Shown here: positions 37,030 to 48,794 of the stretch, in pieces
How the letters are laid out: each line of letters begins with the position of its first letter
Position numbering within the stretch: position 1 is the stretch's first letter
The notes under the pieces: generated by a model
Told to the model about the DNA's origin: nothing
Seen by the model: only the letters and a program-made list of their open reading frames with translations
Database searches by the model: none
Program-made: the position numbers and the translations under genes
Assembly: GCA_963556195.1 (NCBI GenBank)
Contig: OY744523.1
Coordinates: forward strand, 76,310,445-76,374,444
Reading direction: 5' to 3'
Length of the DNA: 64,000 bases
From: Sepiola atlantica
Lineage: Eukaryota > Mollusca > Cephalopoda > Sepiida > Sepiolidae

Positions 37030-38250
37030 CGGTCTAAAATCTGGTTAATATCCGCCGAAAGTAGAGGCCTTAGACAATTTTGAAAAAGACCTACTCAGCC
37101 TTACCCACAACCTAGAATTAACGAACAATCACAATCCATTTCAGAAGGGACTAGCCGCCGACATAAAAAAACTTAAAAGAGAAAATAGTGCGCTAATATT
37201 CTCCGACAAAACCAAAAACATTTATAAAATGACAGAAAAGGAAGAAAACAGACCTAACCATTATATCCATTACTGAGAAATATCAGTTAGCGAAGACGAA
37301 TACATATAAGACCATTAATAATGAAACAACTGAGATAGCTACTAGACTAGGTGTTAAATACAGAACTGACTACTTCTCCAATACATACACAAGGGTTCCT
37401 GTCACCCCCACTGTTTTTAAAAATGTAGTCAATAATATTAGCCAAAGAATTTTAAACCTCTCATCCAGTCCCGAAATCTTCAACCAGCCTGCACCCTATT
37501 ACAACAAAGCGCTCTGAGACAGCGGTTTCAGAGAAGAGATCTCATACACCTCCACCCGAGACCAATCAGGGGAGCCGCAATAGAAGGAGATCGCTAATCT
37601 GATTTTCCGCACCCTATTCCACCAATACCAAGACAAAGGTAAGCCACCTTTTCCTCAACTTACTCGACAAACACCCCCACACACACACACAACCTGCACA
37701 CAGTTTTTTAACATAAATTCTATTAAGGTTAGCAACTCTACTGCGTTATCTATAAGAAAAAACATCTCTGCGAAGCCCAAAACAATTGAAAACACAGGCT
37801 GATCATGCCAGGACAAAAACAACTGCCCCATGGAGGGGAATTGCAAAATCGATTCCCTCGTATATGAAGCCACCGTCATAAACCAGACTACCGGTAGAGC
37901 AGAAAAATACGTTGGCATGACGCAGAGAAGCTTTAAGCAAAGATTATACGCACACAGAAACACCTTCAGATACAAAAAAACAAAGCAAATACGGCGCTCG
38001 AGACCCGTATATGGCAACGTAAAGATTAAAAGACACCCTTCACCATCAAATGGAAAGTAATTGAGAGAAGACCATCCTTCTCTCCAGCTATAAATATATG
38101 TACTCTGTGTAACACTGAAAACTACCATATATTAAGGGCCATCATAGACAAAAATACAGTCTGTTTGAATATTCAAAATGAAATCTTTAAGGGATGCATC
38201 CACAGGAGACAAGCACTACTCATAAACTGGACTTACCGATACACATAACA
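37030..38250 (+). pseudogene. Penelope-like element: N-terminal part plus GIY-YIG endonuclease, RT core deleted
   Basis: The plus frames give LIFSDKTKNIYKMTEKE near 37195 and TINNETTEIATRLGVKYR near 37310. These are the N-terminal block before the reverse transcriptase in Penelope-like elements. At about 37390 the match jumps to RVPVTPTVFKN, LNLSSSPEIFNQPAPYYNKA and FLNLLDKHPHTHT, which lie after the RT, so the catalytic core is missing. Next come CQDKNNCPMEGNC and the GIY-YIG domain: LVYEATV, KYVGMTQRSFKQRLYAHRN (YVG motif and conserved R), then, after frameshifts, TIKWKVIERRPSFSPAINIC and CNTENYHIL near 38050-38130. The end reads IFKGCIHRRQALL. Stops and frameshifts make it inactive. The 157-codon minus frame here is a shadow. 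Confidence 0.8.
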
Positions 38251-39225
38251 GTGTAGCTACACCCCCTCTGCCAAATACATAACCCCATAATTACCCCATT
38301 AAATACCGACTTCAACTCCACAAATTTTCCCAACTATCACCCCTCATGAATATGAATAAAATAAAAAAATACGAACAAATACTTTAAAAACCCATATCCA
38401 CACTACTTTTCAAGAGCAATAATTATAACTTTCCCAAAAATATTTCTCCAGAAGAGGGTAACACCCCCATTTTATAACATTATTATCACTCCCGTAAGTC
38501 CCCACCATTGCTCGGTCATAATACTAATCTCCCATATCTCCCAAACATATCCAATCTTACCGACACGATCCTTACTCTTTTCTCTAAACCAGTTTTAATC
38601 AACATACTTATTTTCTCACCTCCATAAGTATTCAGTATGCCTTAATTAATAATGTTAAATCCCGAATACAAACCATTAAAAACACGGCAGAGTTACAGCC
38701 CATTAGACCGTCCGAATGATATCTTTATTTAAATTTCTTTGTGATTGATTTACAGTCCTTTAATCCAGGATTTAAACACGAATTTAATTAGTGTTGTTCC
38801 TTTTAACCTCTTTAATCCTTAAACCCATTTCATCTCCCTAATTCCTTTAGAAGACACATCATTAAACCCTAAAAGAGTAACGGCCAAATATACGATACTC
38901 ATAATATTGGCTCACAGGATTTATATAGAAATATTTTTTTACTTTATTTTATTTTTTCCTTTTTTAAATATTTCTTTATATCTTATCCGGTTTAAATCTC
39001 AACTTTTACTTTCAACCCTTTTTTCAAACCTTATTAAACCTTCCTTACACTAAATTTAAACAAACGAACATTACACATTAAGAAAATAACGCGTCCAAAC
39101 GAGAGTGACACGTGACTTCACATTTCCGAAACAGATGACAACAGAAGCTGTAGAGATCCGGATGGCTAAGTCTTTCTGTGCTTGAAACCGATGGTACGAA
39201 TGTTGTACTAATTTTCTGTAACAAA

Positions 39226-39228
<3 letters not shown>
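38251..39228. other. Probable PLE flank, nothing else recognised
   Basis: C-poor to C-rich decayed sequence without an open frame follows the PLE relic. It may include the element's terminal repeat, but I cannot delimit it. Confidence 0.35.

Positions 39229-39293
<65 letters not shown>
39229..39293. repeat. (TA)n microsatellite, about 32 units
   Basis: A pure TA run. Frames across it read isoleucine-tyrosine repeats on both strands and are artefacts. Confidence 0.95.
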
Positions 39294-39297
<4 letters not shown>

Positions 39298-39344
39298 TTC
39301 AATGGTTTAATCATTGTTTTTTCTAGCACCAAACATGTTTTGAA

Positions 39345-39445
39345 TTTTAGAATTACTAGATCAAAGATTTAATCATTTCAGACAGAAATGATCAGTCACA
39401 TGACCATGTGTTAGCGAGTAATAACCTTTCTCTTCGAAACGTCGT
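39345..39445 (+). repeat. Short repeat, pairs with 39965-40065
   Basis: Both copies start AATTACTAGATCAAAGA, run through CATG-xx-CxTGTxTxxxG(A/T)GTAA, and end TACC/AACCTTTC-TCTTCGAA(A/G)xGTC. They lie about 620 bp apart in direct orientation. Confidence 0.55.
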
Positions 39446-39449
39446 GTTT

Positions 39450-39605
39450 AAATGTGTGGAACTTTCAGCTCCCAAAAATCGGGTTTCTGGATTGAGAGAA
39501 AAATTAAAATTGTCATTGTCTATGACGATTTCTTATTCACTGACCGAGGACTGAAATGATGAATTCTTGTATCAGAACAAATACTATGCACTGAAGTGTT
39601 AACGA
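39450..39605 (-). mobile_element. U2 snRNA-headed SINE copy (body type 1), diverged
   Basis: The minus strand reads AGTGCATAGTATTTGTTCTG (diverged head), then GTCCTCGGTCAGTGAATAAG, an AATTTTAATTTTTCTC block and ATCCAGAAACCCG. Collinear with 28508-28690 and 36300-36500. Confidence 0.6.
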
Positions 39606-39964
39606 AATATGTAGTCGATTACATTTTATTGCTAACAAATTGTTTAATAAATGGTGTCGACACGTTGACATAAAAGTTTAATTTTATTTACGTTCAAAAT
39701 TAAATTACATTTTTTTTCAGGGCAAACAAAATGTTTTATTGTATACAAACTTATTATTGTGTAAACATATTTGAAACTTTAGGAGAAGCAAGCAAGTATT
39801 TGTTTTTATTGAATATTTTCCTATAAAGACAATATTACATCCATCTTGACCGTTAGTTAAAACGATTTTACTTTTTATAGGTACAACTTAAAATCATAAT
39901 GAAAGGTCTACCTTTAAAATGACATGAAAAAAATCATGAACAAAAACAAATTTCTTAAATTCCA
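39606..39964. other. Intergenic, nothing recognised
   Basis: AT-rich sequence, no gene or repeat recognised. Confidence 0.4.
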
Positions 39965-40065
39965 AATAATTACTAGATCAAAGAAGAAATAATTTGAGAG
40001 AGAAATCACCACCGTCATGTCTACGTGTAGTGTGTAACTGTTACCTTCGAAGTGTCTTGTCTATC
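39965..40065 (+). repeat. Short repeat, pairs with 39345-39445
   Basis: Second copy of the direct repeat described at 39345-39445. Confidence 0.55.
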
Positions 40066-40114
40066 TTCTTAGTAACGACAACTGTGGCGCCAGTGGAAAT
40101 ACAAGGCTAAGGGA

Positions 40115-40395
40115 AATGGCCTTCTCAACTGTCTGGCAAGTTGACCTAAAGACAAACAAGCTGAAAAGAACACTTAAAAGCTGGTTCATAAAAAGGGTGA
40201 AATGTTCCATTATGCTCGGGCGGGCAACTCCATTCTCTGAGTTGTGATTAACTGATAATTCATGAGTGTATAATATATTATATGAATATTGTTTCATTCA
40301 ATATATAGGAACCTTATAGCTTGAATTAAGCAATATTTAAATATGAACGATTGGAACATTTTATGCCAGTGAATGTTGTAGAATCAAGTGGACAC
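40115..40395 (+). repeat. Interspersed repeat copy, pairs with 35090-35335
   Basis: Second copy of the repeat described at 35090-35335. It lies directly upstream of the gag-like relic, so it could be the long terminal repeat or 5' edge of that element. No primer-binding site was recognised. Confidence 0.55.
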
Positions 40396-40429
40396 TTATC
40401 GGCATAATATACTCCAATATTTCAGATTT

Positions 40430-41180
40430 CCCAGTAAGAAGCTAACAAAGAAGAACCTATAAATGATGGATGATGTAAAAAATGACTAGGGCTCAAATCA
40501 ATGGGTAAGCCCTGTCAATCCTTAAGCAAGCTAAGGAGCTCGCCACTTAAGAATCAGTATTCAAACTGTCTAAGCTTCATGAGCCCGAACAAGTCAGAAA
40601 ATTCATTGAGAAGTGTTTAACAAAATGACAGATATGCCGACATCTCAAGCAAACATCCAGCTATACAATTCTGCTGAGGAGTCCATCTAGAATGTCATAA
40701 TCAACACCCACACTAAATTCTGTACATCTAACCCAAGCAACCTACTAAAGATGATAGACACTCAGCTGTCAAATTCCATCGTTAATCGTCCCACTTTTTC
40801 CTCTATGTAGCATGATGAGACTTATTCAATTGAAAACTACCTCGTCCGCTTCAGGGCTGAATTTGTTATGTCCCGTTGTGACAATTATCTGTTTGCCATG
40901 TACATCAATAATCAACCCATAGGATGAATAGCGAATGACATATTCTAAGCAGACCTTCTGACCAGTGGTAAAACCTAAATGTCTCGAACAAAGTGTCCGT
41001 AATTCTCAGCCATTCGAATCAGGATTACGAGACAAAGCGTCAATGACCGACAGCTCCGACATGACTATTATTCAGATATCTACGTATTGCAAGCCAGAAA
41101 ACAATGCCACAAAAATCCGCCCGGGCATTGTCCAGGATTCTCCTTCACAATCAACCAGGCGAGAACGAAACTGATACGTC
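40430..41180 (+). pseudogene. Retroelement gag-like relic carrying the 54-bp unit's ancestor-like block
   Basis: Interrupted plus frames read LLKMIDTQLSNSIVNRPTFS near 40745 and TYSIENYLVRFRAEFVMSRC near 40830. The region ends QARKQCHKNPPGHCP with FTINQA (41090-41165). The first parts have the helical, charge-mixed look of retroelement gag or capsid proteins. The last part aligns with the 18-codon unit of the 54-bp minisatellite at 35376-36038 (QNPPGHSP...NQ). Several in-frame stops are present. The assignment to gag is an inference from layout and composition. I do not recognise a specific family, and no protease or RT follows. Confidence 0.4.
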
Positions 41181-42649
41181 CTATGAGATAATTACGATCG
41201 CGTCCTGGGGTAAGGGAGATATAGAATTAAATTGAGGATTACCTGCATAAAATGCTATAAATTTAAGATTATTCATAGTTCAACTAGTCATACAGTTGAG
41301 CGCATGCTACTAAATTCAACGAGTGTCAATTTGATACATAATCGTGTTAATGGCATCATGAATTGAACACATTATTTAGACGATGTAATAAATTCGTCGA
41401 TATTAATCAGATATAATTTTTTAAGATTTTCGGAAGCCACATCATCATGAGGTTCTGATATTCAAAGATATTTCGGTAAATGTACTCTCAAGCGGTGTTG
41501 TCTTCATAATATCGAACTGACTCCTTTTATTCATCATAATAAAGAAATCCCACCTAAATAGTTGGTAATGTATATTTTCAATTCTCTTTCAGACATTCCT
41601 AAGTCACAAAGCTGAAAGCTGTTTTATGAAAGTTTTATAGAAGCTGAAGCTGACTTCATGTTTTGATCATGACAACCACCAACAGAACAAAAACAATATT
41701 CGCCAAAAAGTGTGTACGTCTAAATCGAAAAGGAATTTAACATTAAAATAAATAAAGGCGAAAAAGTACATATTGAAGGTTTTGATGTTTGTGTTTCTTT
41801 TCAACATGCGTATATATGCAAATTGTTCAACATGATTTCTATATGTTGAAGAAGATTTCTTTTCATGGCGTATTTCCGCTTCAGATACATATTCGATACA
41901 ATTAGCAGTATGAAATGAATTCGTGGCGTTAGAATCAAATAACACGAAAGGGTGAGGATAGAAAAGTGATGAGAGACCACTATCTGAAACGAAACTGAAA
42001 ATTGTTAAAATGAAGGTAAAAGATGCGGCGTATCGCGGATAAGATATTTTAAAACTGAAGATGAAAAGCTAAGTAAAATATATAGAACGATCAAAAAATA
42101 ATATTGAAGTCGATTGAACATTTGAAATTGAAAAATGAAGTAAATGGTGAGTTGAAAGAGATCGATATAGTTTACTTAACAGTAAAACCATTGACGTGTA
42201 AATTTGGCGCGATAAATGATGTTCAAAAAGATACAAAAGAATTGTAAAATATGCTTAACGCTGCTAAAATAAAACAAAAGCAATAATTCCAAATAAGGAC
42301 AAATAACTATTTCTATCAAATACTAAAATGATTTGTAAGTTCATTAAACCTTTCAGAGGACGATTGTCATGTTATGTTAATATATCTTCATTAGAAAAGT
42401 ACAAACTACCTCTTACTTTAATGAGATTTTAACTACAGTCTCATTCCCCCAAAATAAATTAAATTGAATCTGACGTATTTGAAAACCTATATCGTAACTT
42501 ATATAGTCATCCACAGACAGCTGTCTCGCTGTGTCACGATTCATCGGTGTGAGTAGATATCATTGTGAGCAATTCCAGCTGAGATCTTGCACAACATCAC
42601 TCGTATAGTAGTCAGCAATCACACCCCTAACATCTAATTCATCACACGC

Positions 42650-42650
<1 letters not shown>
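41181..42650. other. Intergenic, nothing recognised
   Basis: AT-rich sequence. The 92-codon minus frame at 41667-41945 has no recognisable domain. Confidence 0.4.

Positions 42651-42736
<86 letters not shown>
42651..42736. repeat. (TA)n microsatellite
   Basis: About 43 TA units with one CATA interruption. A second TA/CA-rich cluster follows at 42924-43040. Confidence 0.95.
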
Positions 42737-42737
<1 letters not shown>

Positions 42738-42923
42738 CGATCACACATATAAGTAGTAAGTGGTATTTTAAATTATAGTAAGAAAGTCTGTATCCATTTC
42801 AACCTAATTCAAGGAAACTTGGCAATTATCTAATGCACAAAACACAGCCGAGAATTAAGCAAATAATTACCAGGATCTTTCGTACATGCAGCTAATCGGA
42901 AGACCACCAGATCACACACACAT

Positions 42924-43007
42924 TATATATATATATATATTATATTAATATATATGTATATGTATACATATAAATATATAGCAAGTAATATACTTATACA
43001 CACACAA

Positions 43008-43040
<33 letters not shown>
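42924..43040. repeat. TA/CA compound microsatellite cluster
   Basis: TA runs at 42924-42940 and 43018-43040 with an ACACACAAAC run between them. Frames across it are artefacts. Confidence 0.85.
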
Positions 43041-43217
43041 CCAATACCATAAGGAAAGGTAGTTTGCTTTAAGCATTGTGTGTAATACTATATAGAAAAG
43101 TATTAGAAGGCTATCACAATGCAAGAAATAGAAATATGTACGCGTTGAGAAGTAAGACAAAAACAAGTGATTTTAATTATATATTTTTCAAAAACTTTTT
43201 TTTAATAATTTGTTTTC

Positions 43218-43436
43218 CTATATAGCAAATCTTACTTGATAAGCAACACTTAAACACTGATCTAATCTGTGTGACTGTGTTCCATAATATATTTCGAGGA
43301 AGACCTCTTTGTCAAATGGTAAGTTTTCTAAATCTCCAAAAACGTGGGGATGGCAATATTGCTTATAACGCAGTAAATGAATAAGTACGAAAGTTGGACT
43401 AATTCCTACCACTAACAGTGGGTCAAAAAGCATCAT
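43218..43436 (-). other. Open frame that could contain an exon, unidentified
   Basis: The 72-codon minus frame contains HPHVFGDLENLPFDKEVFLE and YGTQSHRLDQCLSVAYQ. It is more complex and protein-like than other frames of this size in the window. A donor-like GTAAGAT follows GCTTATCAA at its 3' side and a TTAG acceptor-like site lies near its 5' side. I recognise no family. It could equally be a chance frame or a transposon fragment. Confidence 0.2.
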
Positions 43437-43880
43437 TTCAAGTTAAATCGTATTTACACAATATCTCTTTTTATTTACTGCTCATCTACATAAGACCTAA
43501 GTGATACGGTTAACTCATTCACACATTATTTTCCTAAATAAACATTGTAATAATCAAATTTATTAAATTATTGTTTTGGCTTTAATGTCACTGATAGTTC
43601 TGTCCCAGAATATTGTTTTATTTCGTGCAGAAATAATTATTATACTCGTGTTTTATTCCAATGTTCCATTGTAATACTATACTAGTAATATCAGGCCTTT
43701 TCTGTAAGGAATTGTAACTGATTTAATTTATAATATATTTCGACCATTTTCTATATAGAAAGTTAAAACAAATCACCGAACGCCCCCACCATCACCCAAA
43801 CTAATACAACTAATGGTTAATAACGTTGTGCTTTCTCTTTTTAAGAATCAATTCGTTTATTCAATGTTTTTCATTTTCCG

Positions 43881-43948
43881 TTTGAACAAAGGAATAACTA
43901 GTATTAATCGTCATTTGACGATTAATACCAGTTATTCTTTGGTTCAAA
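43881..43948. repeat. Near-perfect hairpin, 33-nt arms, 2-nt loop
   Basis: The left arm starts TTTGAACAAAGG and ends TTAATCGTCA. The right arm (43916-43948) is its reverse complement at 30 of 33 positions. The two-base loop is tighter than a usual pre-miRNA. It may be a fold-back element or an inverted duplication. Confidence 0.85.
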
Positions 43949-44715
43949 TTGTGTGCATAATTTCAATTTAAATATTGAACTAATCTTTTCTTGACAACTT
44001 TAGAAAAAAATAATTAAATAAAACAAAATATCCCGAATTTGCCCGAATAAATAGATAAGAAAATGATTTGTAGATATTTTATATTGGATGATTACTAAAA
44101 GATCCACACTTCTTTTCCAGTATTCTAGCGAAGATGTGCACTGTTGTCATCTGAACCGGTTGTTTTATTTCCTTTCCATACATTGTTCGAGACATTTATT
44201 ATAATATATACGTGCTACAGATACTTTTTTGCTATATATACAATCTTGATTTTAATTACTTTATTTTTACATATATACTGATGATATTTTTCCCGCGATA
44301 TCTGTTTTAATTTTGACTTTACGAATAAAGTCCAATGATTTATTAGGTGAGTTTCCTAAGCTAGAATTTTCACTAAAAGCATATAACCTCAGTATTATTT
44401 ATTCGTTATCATTGAGGCGTAGTTCGATGTCTTTTTCCGCAGTATAATAGACTCTTATCATGAATTACATACTTTGTATTGTTCTAAAACTAGAAAACCG
44501 TACGATTCTATTAATTTTCTTATACTTTCAAGTAATTTTTTCAGGTATAGAAAGTATGCGACAACTAAAAGATATGAACGGGCCTCCCCAAACACTTATG
44601 CAATCAGTTAGGTTTCATATAATTGATAATTGCCATTTCTTTAACTACTAATTATATGTTGCTAATAAGTTCTCCCCGTGTACATTTGATATAACTAAGA
44701 ATCAGTTTTGGCTGA

Positions 44716-45293
44716 TGGTACTCTTATAGCTTTGCGTCGTCAGCTTTCTGGCAGGTCTCGGAAGCGCCCGAGAGTTGATAAAACTATTAACCAAGACATA
44801 TTTGTTTATAAACAGTTTGTTTTCGTTAAAATTAGAACACAAAACAAACAAAAATTGCTTTAAAACAGTTGTTTCGGTGTTTATGTTAACAAAAAAATAT
44901 ACAAAACAACATTGAAAAAAAAAATGAAAAAAACAGTAACATTTGCTTTACAAATCAAACAAAATTATCTTCATGAACTTTCTGGTGCACAAACAAAATA
45001 ACATTTTATTCAAAAACATTTGATTAACAATAGTTTCTTTGACAAAAAAGAACAAAAATAAACATCTGCTTACTAACAGTTTTGTTTAGCTATGGGTTCC
45101 TCGTTTTTTATTTGTATACATGTATTTTAGATTGATTTTCTTCGTCGTAATTATCGGCTGCCAGTCTTCAATTTAGCGTTTGGCAGTTTCCGCCTCGTTT
45201 TCAAGTCGTCAACTCTCGGGCACTTCTGTAATCTGTCCGAACGTTGAAGACGCGAAGTCACCGAAACATGGTGCGTCAGCTATAAAAGTACCA
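44716..45293. mobile_element. MITE-like element with inverted terminal repeats
   Basis: The left end TGGTACTCTTATAGCT and the right end, read inward on the other strand, TGGTACTTTTATAGCT match at 15 of 16 bases. A second inverted pair lies inside: GAAGCGCCCGAGAGTTGA (44761-44778) against the complement of 45209-45226, 17 of 18. The 578-bp interior has AAACA/ACAAA-rich sequence and no coding frame. I found no clear target-site duplication, so the superfamily is unassigned. Confidence 0.6.
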
Positions 45294-47723
45294 ACATTTA
45301 AATTACAGTACTGATAAATATATGTTCATTCTTTACCCAGATCCCTTGTGGATCATGTGCTACCACTTGACTTTTGCAAATTTCACCAATCAAACGCTTG
45401 ATGATTACATTTCCGACCCCTTTTTTAATTGCGTTTAAAGTACTTGAGTGCAACTTACTAATTTATCACTCTCCCATTGATTGGCTTGACACAACATCTC
45501 ATCCGCTATTTGCATGTCTGCTGAGGCCACTTTAGTGACTCTAAACATGCTACACGCAATAGCTTTTCTTGGTGGATTTCCTTTTATTTCCTTTATAGGA
45601 TTGCTGAAGGGAAGCTGTAAGGCACACGTTGAAACCCTATAACGCTAATAGATTATCGCAACCATCTTGGCAATAATCAACGTTTTCCCTTCTTTTGTAA
45701 TTACCAATGTTATCGGTGTACGTTTACTAGAGGATGAGAAGCCAAAAAAAGCATGTTGATAATTTGAAGCTTTGACAGCAATTGCCCTCGTCAACGTGTT
45801 GATCTTAATCAATCTTGTGTGCAGAAGGTTTCGCTTGCGTCGTCCTTTATGCTGTTGTCGAACTTGTGTCTTAATGTTAGATGCAATACACATTTAATTA
45901 CGGCCGTTGATACAACATTAAAACAAACAAGATCCTTAACTAAGATGCGATTGAAAACAAGGCCCTATACCAAGATCAAACACATTTCTTGTTAGAGAAC
46001 AATGAAACAAGAAATGCAATTAATTTTGTATTAGGGAATTTACAATAATATCGTGCCGTTTCCGTTCGCACGAAACTGAAATTTGAAAATAAGAATAAAA
46101 GTAGTAATAATAAATGTCAGACTCAGTACAAAAGCATACAGGAATAACATACCTTTTCCGGACAAGCTTGTGGTACCAGCTATTTCATTGTCGACTGATA
46201 AGAAATTCCGAAAATCTTTGCTGTAGCTAATATTAAACTGTGTCATTTCGGTAGACCATATACATTGTGTTCGTTTTAATAGTTTTCCTTTTTATAATAT
46301 AGGTATACATTGATTACTTAAGTGTCTTTTTACGAATCACCTGTTCATACAGAAATAAGCATGGTCACAATACTACATTGACAGAATAACAAATGTCAAG
46401 AAATATAAAGGCAGAAACATGTTTCTAAATATATGAGCATGGGAATATTAATTTTATCAAAGCGATCCTTATCAAAATTTCAAGTACATAAAGGAGTTAA
46501 TCCAATTTCATTTCTTAGAATTGTCAAAATCTGTAGACATCAGAAAATAAAGAAGCGTATATAGAATTATTAAGGGTAGATAATTTCTCTTTTTTCTTAA
46601 AGATTACTGTTCCGTACATAAAAGAAATTCAATTGTTTGTAAAATGAAATAAAAAATAAATGTCTTTAAAGCATTTAAGATTCGGAAATCATGTTTTTCT
46701 GATGTTTCTCTATTACTTACATATATCCTTATTTGAACACACGTTGTATAATCTCCGTACGCTACACTTGACTGTTTTATATTTATTTAAATTTACAAGT
46801 AAATTTATTTAACCTTGAAATTATTGTAACTACCTATTGTTCTGTAAATATAGTAGTAACATTTTTAGAAAATAATATCAGTTTCAATACTCCGCCCCCA
46901 AAATGTGCCTTGAGTTTTACAAAAACTCGTTTTTGATTACGGTGCATATTTGGATGTGTTAGCCGTCGATTGATAATTATTTTAATTTTTTTTATATTCA
47001 CGAGAAAATATCTTGATAGATATAAAATAATTTTGGACTAGAAAACATATTTCTAGCTTAGTTTCCTCAGGGAAATAAGTTTTGAAAGTGATTCTAAATG
47101 ACTTCGAATTATTTTACTTATTATAAAAACAACTAATTAATAAATACTGACAATTTTATTTAAATGGGGTGAGTTACTTATTGTTGTAATTGTTTGAAAA
47201 TATGTGTATTCTCTTAAGATTCCGAATTCAATCATTTAATTTAATGTAGAAGTGTCTAATTATCAATAATCTTGCATAAAATATTGTTTGAAATAGACCT
47301 CATATAGATATTTTCTTAAGACTGTAAAAGTGCAATTTTATTCAAATCATAGTAAATGCTTATTTATAATATAGTGAAATTATTCGCAATGATTAATTAT
47401 TAAAAGAACACATCAGATATTAATGAAGTTTTTTCGGAGGAAAATACAGGGAGTTTCTTGGTGCGAAATTTTGAAATCACGGACGCGAAAAGAATGAATA
47501 TAATTTGAAAGATACAATCTTAGTGCGGCGATATAAAAATAGAAAGTTCTCAGAATTCAGGTTTAAAATAATTCTATTCAAAATCGTGTGGAACTAATTA
47601 ATTCAGGAAAAAATAGTGGTAAATTTAATCTACTATTAACAAATTATTCATATGTTTTGTAATTCATTAATGTTTATATTCATACATTATCATAGTTTAC
47701 AATTATATTTCAATGCATGTGCA

Positions 47724-47724
<1 letters not shown>
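45294..47724. other. Intergenic, nothing recognised
   Basis: The minus frame at 45645-45893 (82 codons) has no domain that I can name. The rest is AT-rich without features. Confidence 0.4.
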
Positions 47725-47783
<59 letters not shown>

Positions 47784-47792
47784 GGGGGACAG
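47725..47792. repeat. Compound microsatellite (TA)n(GA)n
   Basis: About 10 TA units followed by an interrupted GA run ending in a G stretch. Same TA-then-AG arrangement as 36659-36735. Confidence 0.9.
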
Positions 47793-48794
47793 ATGTGTTA
47801 TTTTAGAAACATTTCGAACGGATTATTTTAACAATTAAACATGTATTTGAAGAATTGAATATCGTAAGGTTTAATCTCAAAATAATACTGACGATATTTT
47901 AAAGGAATGTTATTTTTCTTGTCTCAAGTGAATCATATAAGTTTGTACAAAAATAAAAGAAAACATATTTTAATTCTATTCTTTCATTTAGAATCCTTCC
48001 ACTAGGTCTTATTTTTATCGGGATTATGAATGTGTGCTTGATATGTATGAATGTTATGAATTCGCCATGGCACTTGTAACTAAAAGACAAAGAAAGGAAT
48101 AACGTTTAATCAATGAAGTAACTCTTTTTAGCAATGTATGTAGTTTGTGTCTTGATATATCACTGTATTTATTTTCATAAAATGGTTTCAAAATAAAAGA
48201 ATTGTAAACGTTACGATTGATGTGTTTACGTCATATCGTTATAAGTATGAGAAGTATAATGAGAAAAAACTATTATGTCACTAGTTTTATGTTTATCGCA
48301 TATGTTGTACTCCAATATTTCTGTAATAAGGAATTAGTATCGTGCGACGTTTAATAAATGTATATAATATAAGAAAATATCTTCCTAAAGTATATATATT
48401 TATATAAAGTCAGTCGTTTACATACAAATATATAAAAACATGCGCATACCTAACGGCGCGGGCGATACAAAGAATTACGAATTACTGAAGACTTCTCCCA
48501 GTCATGGCTGACGAAACAGGAGTATGCTACCCCCGTGGATTAAATAAAGAGTTCCGTGCGAAATTCCGTCTAGATTCCCGAGTTCCACAGAAATATTCCT
48601 GAGTTCGAAAAGATACACCTGATAAGACCGGAGGTTATAGCGGCCGACACGTTGTAACACTAACACTCAAGATGAGAAATGTAGTCCGAATAACCAAAAT
48701 TATACATAAATATGGCGTACGACGGATTCATTTTACCCGACTTGGAATGAACATTCTTCTAATTGATTGTATACGAACGAACAGTATTTTACAA
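47793..48794. other. Intergenic, nothing recognised
   Basis: No gene or repeat recognised. Confidence 0.4.

Noticed and set aside
37655..38128. 157-codon minus frame
   Set aside because: Antisense shadow of the Penelope-like endonuclease on the plus strand.
45645..45893. 82-codon minus frame with basic composition
   Set aside because: No domain or splice context. Possibly part of an unclassified repeat, but I could not support it.
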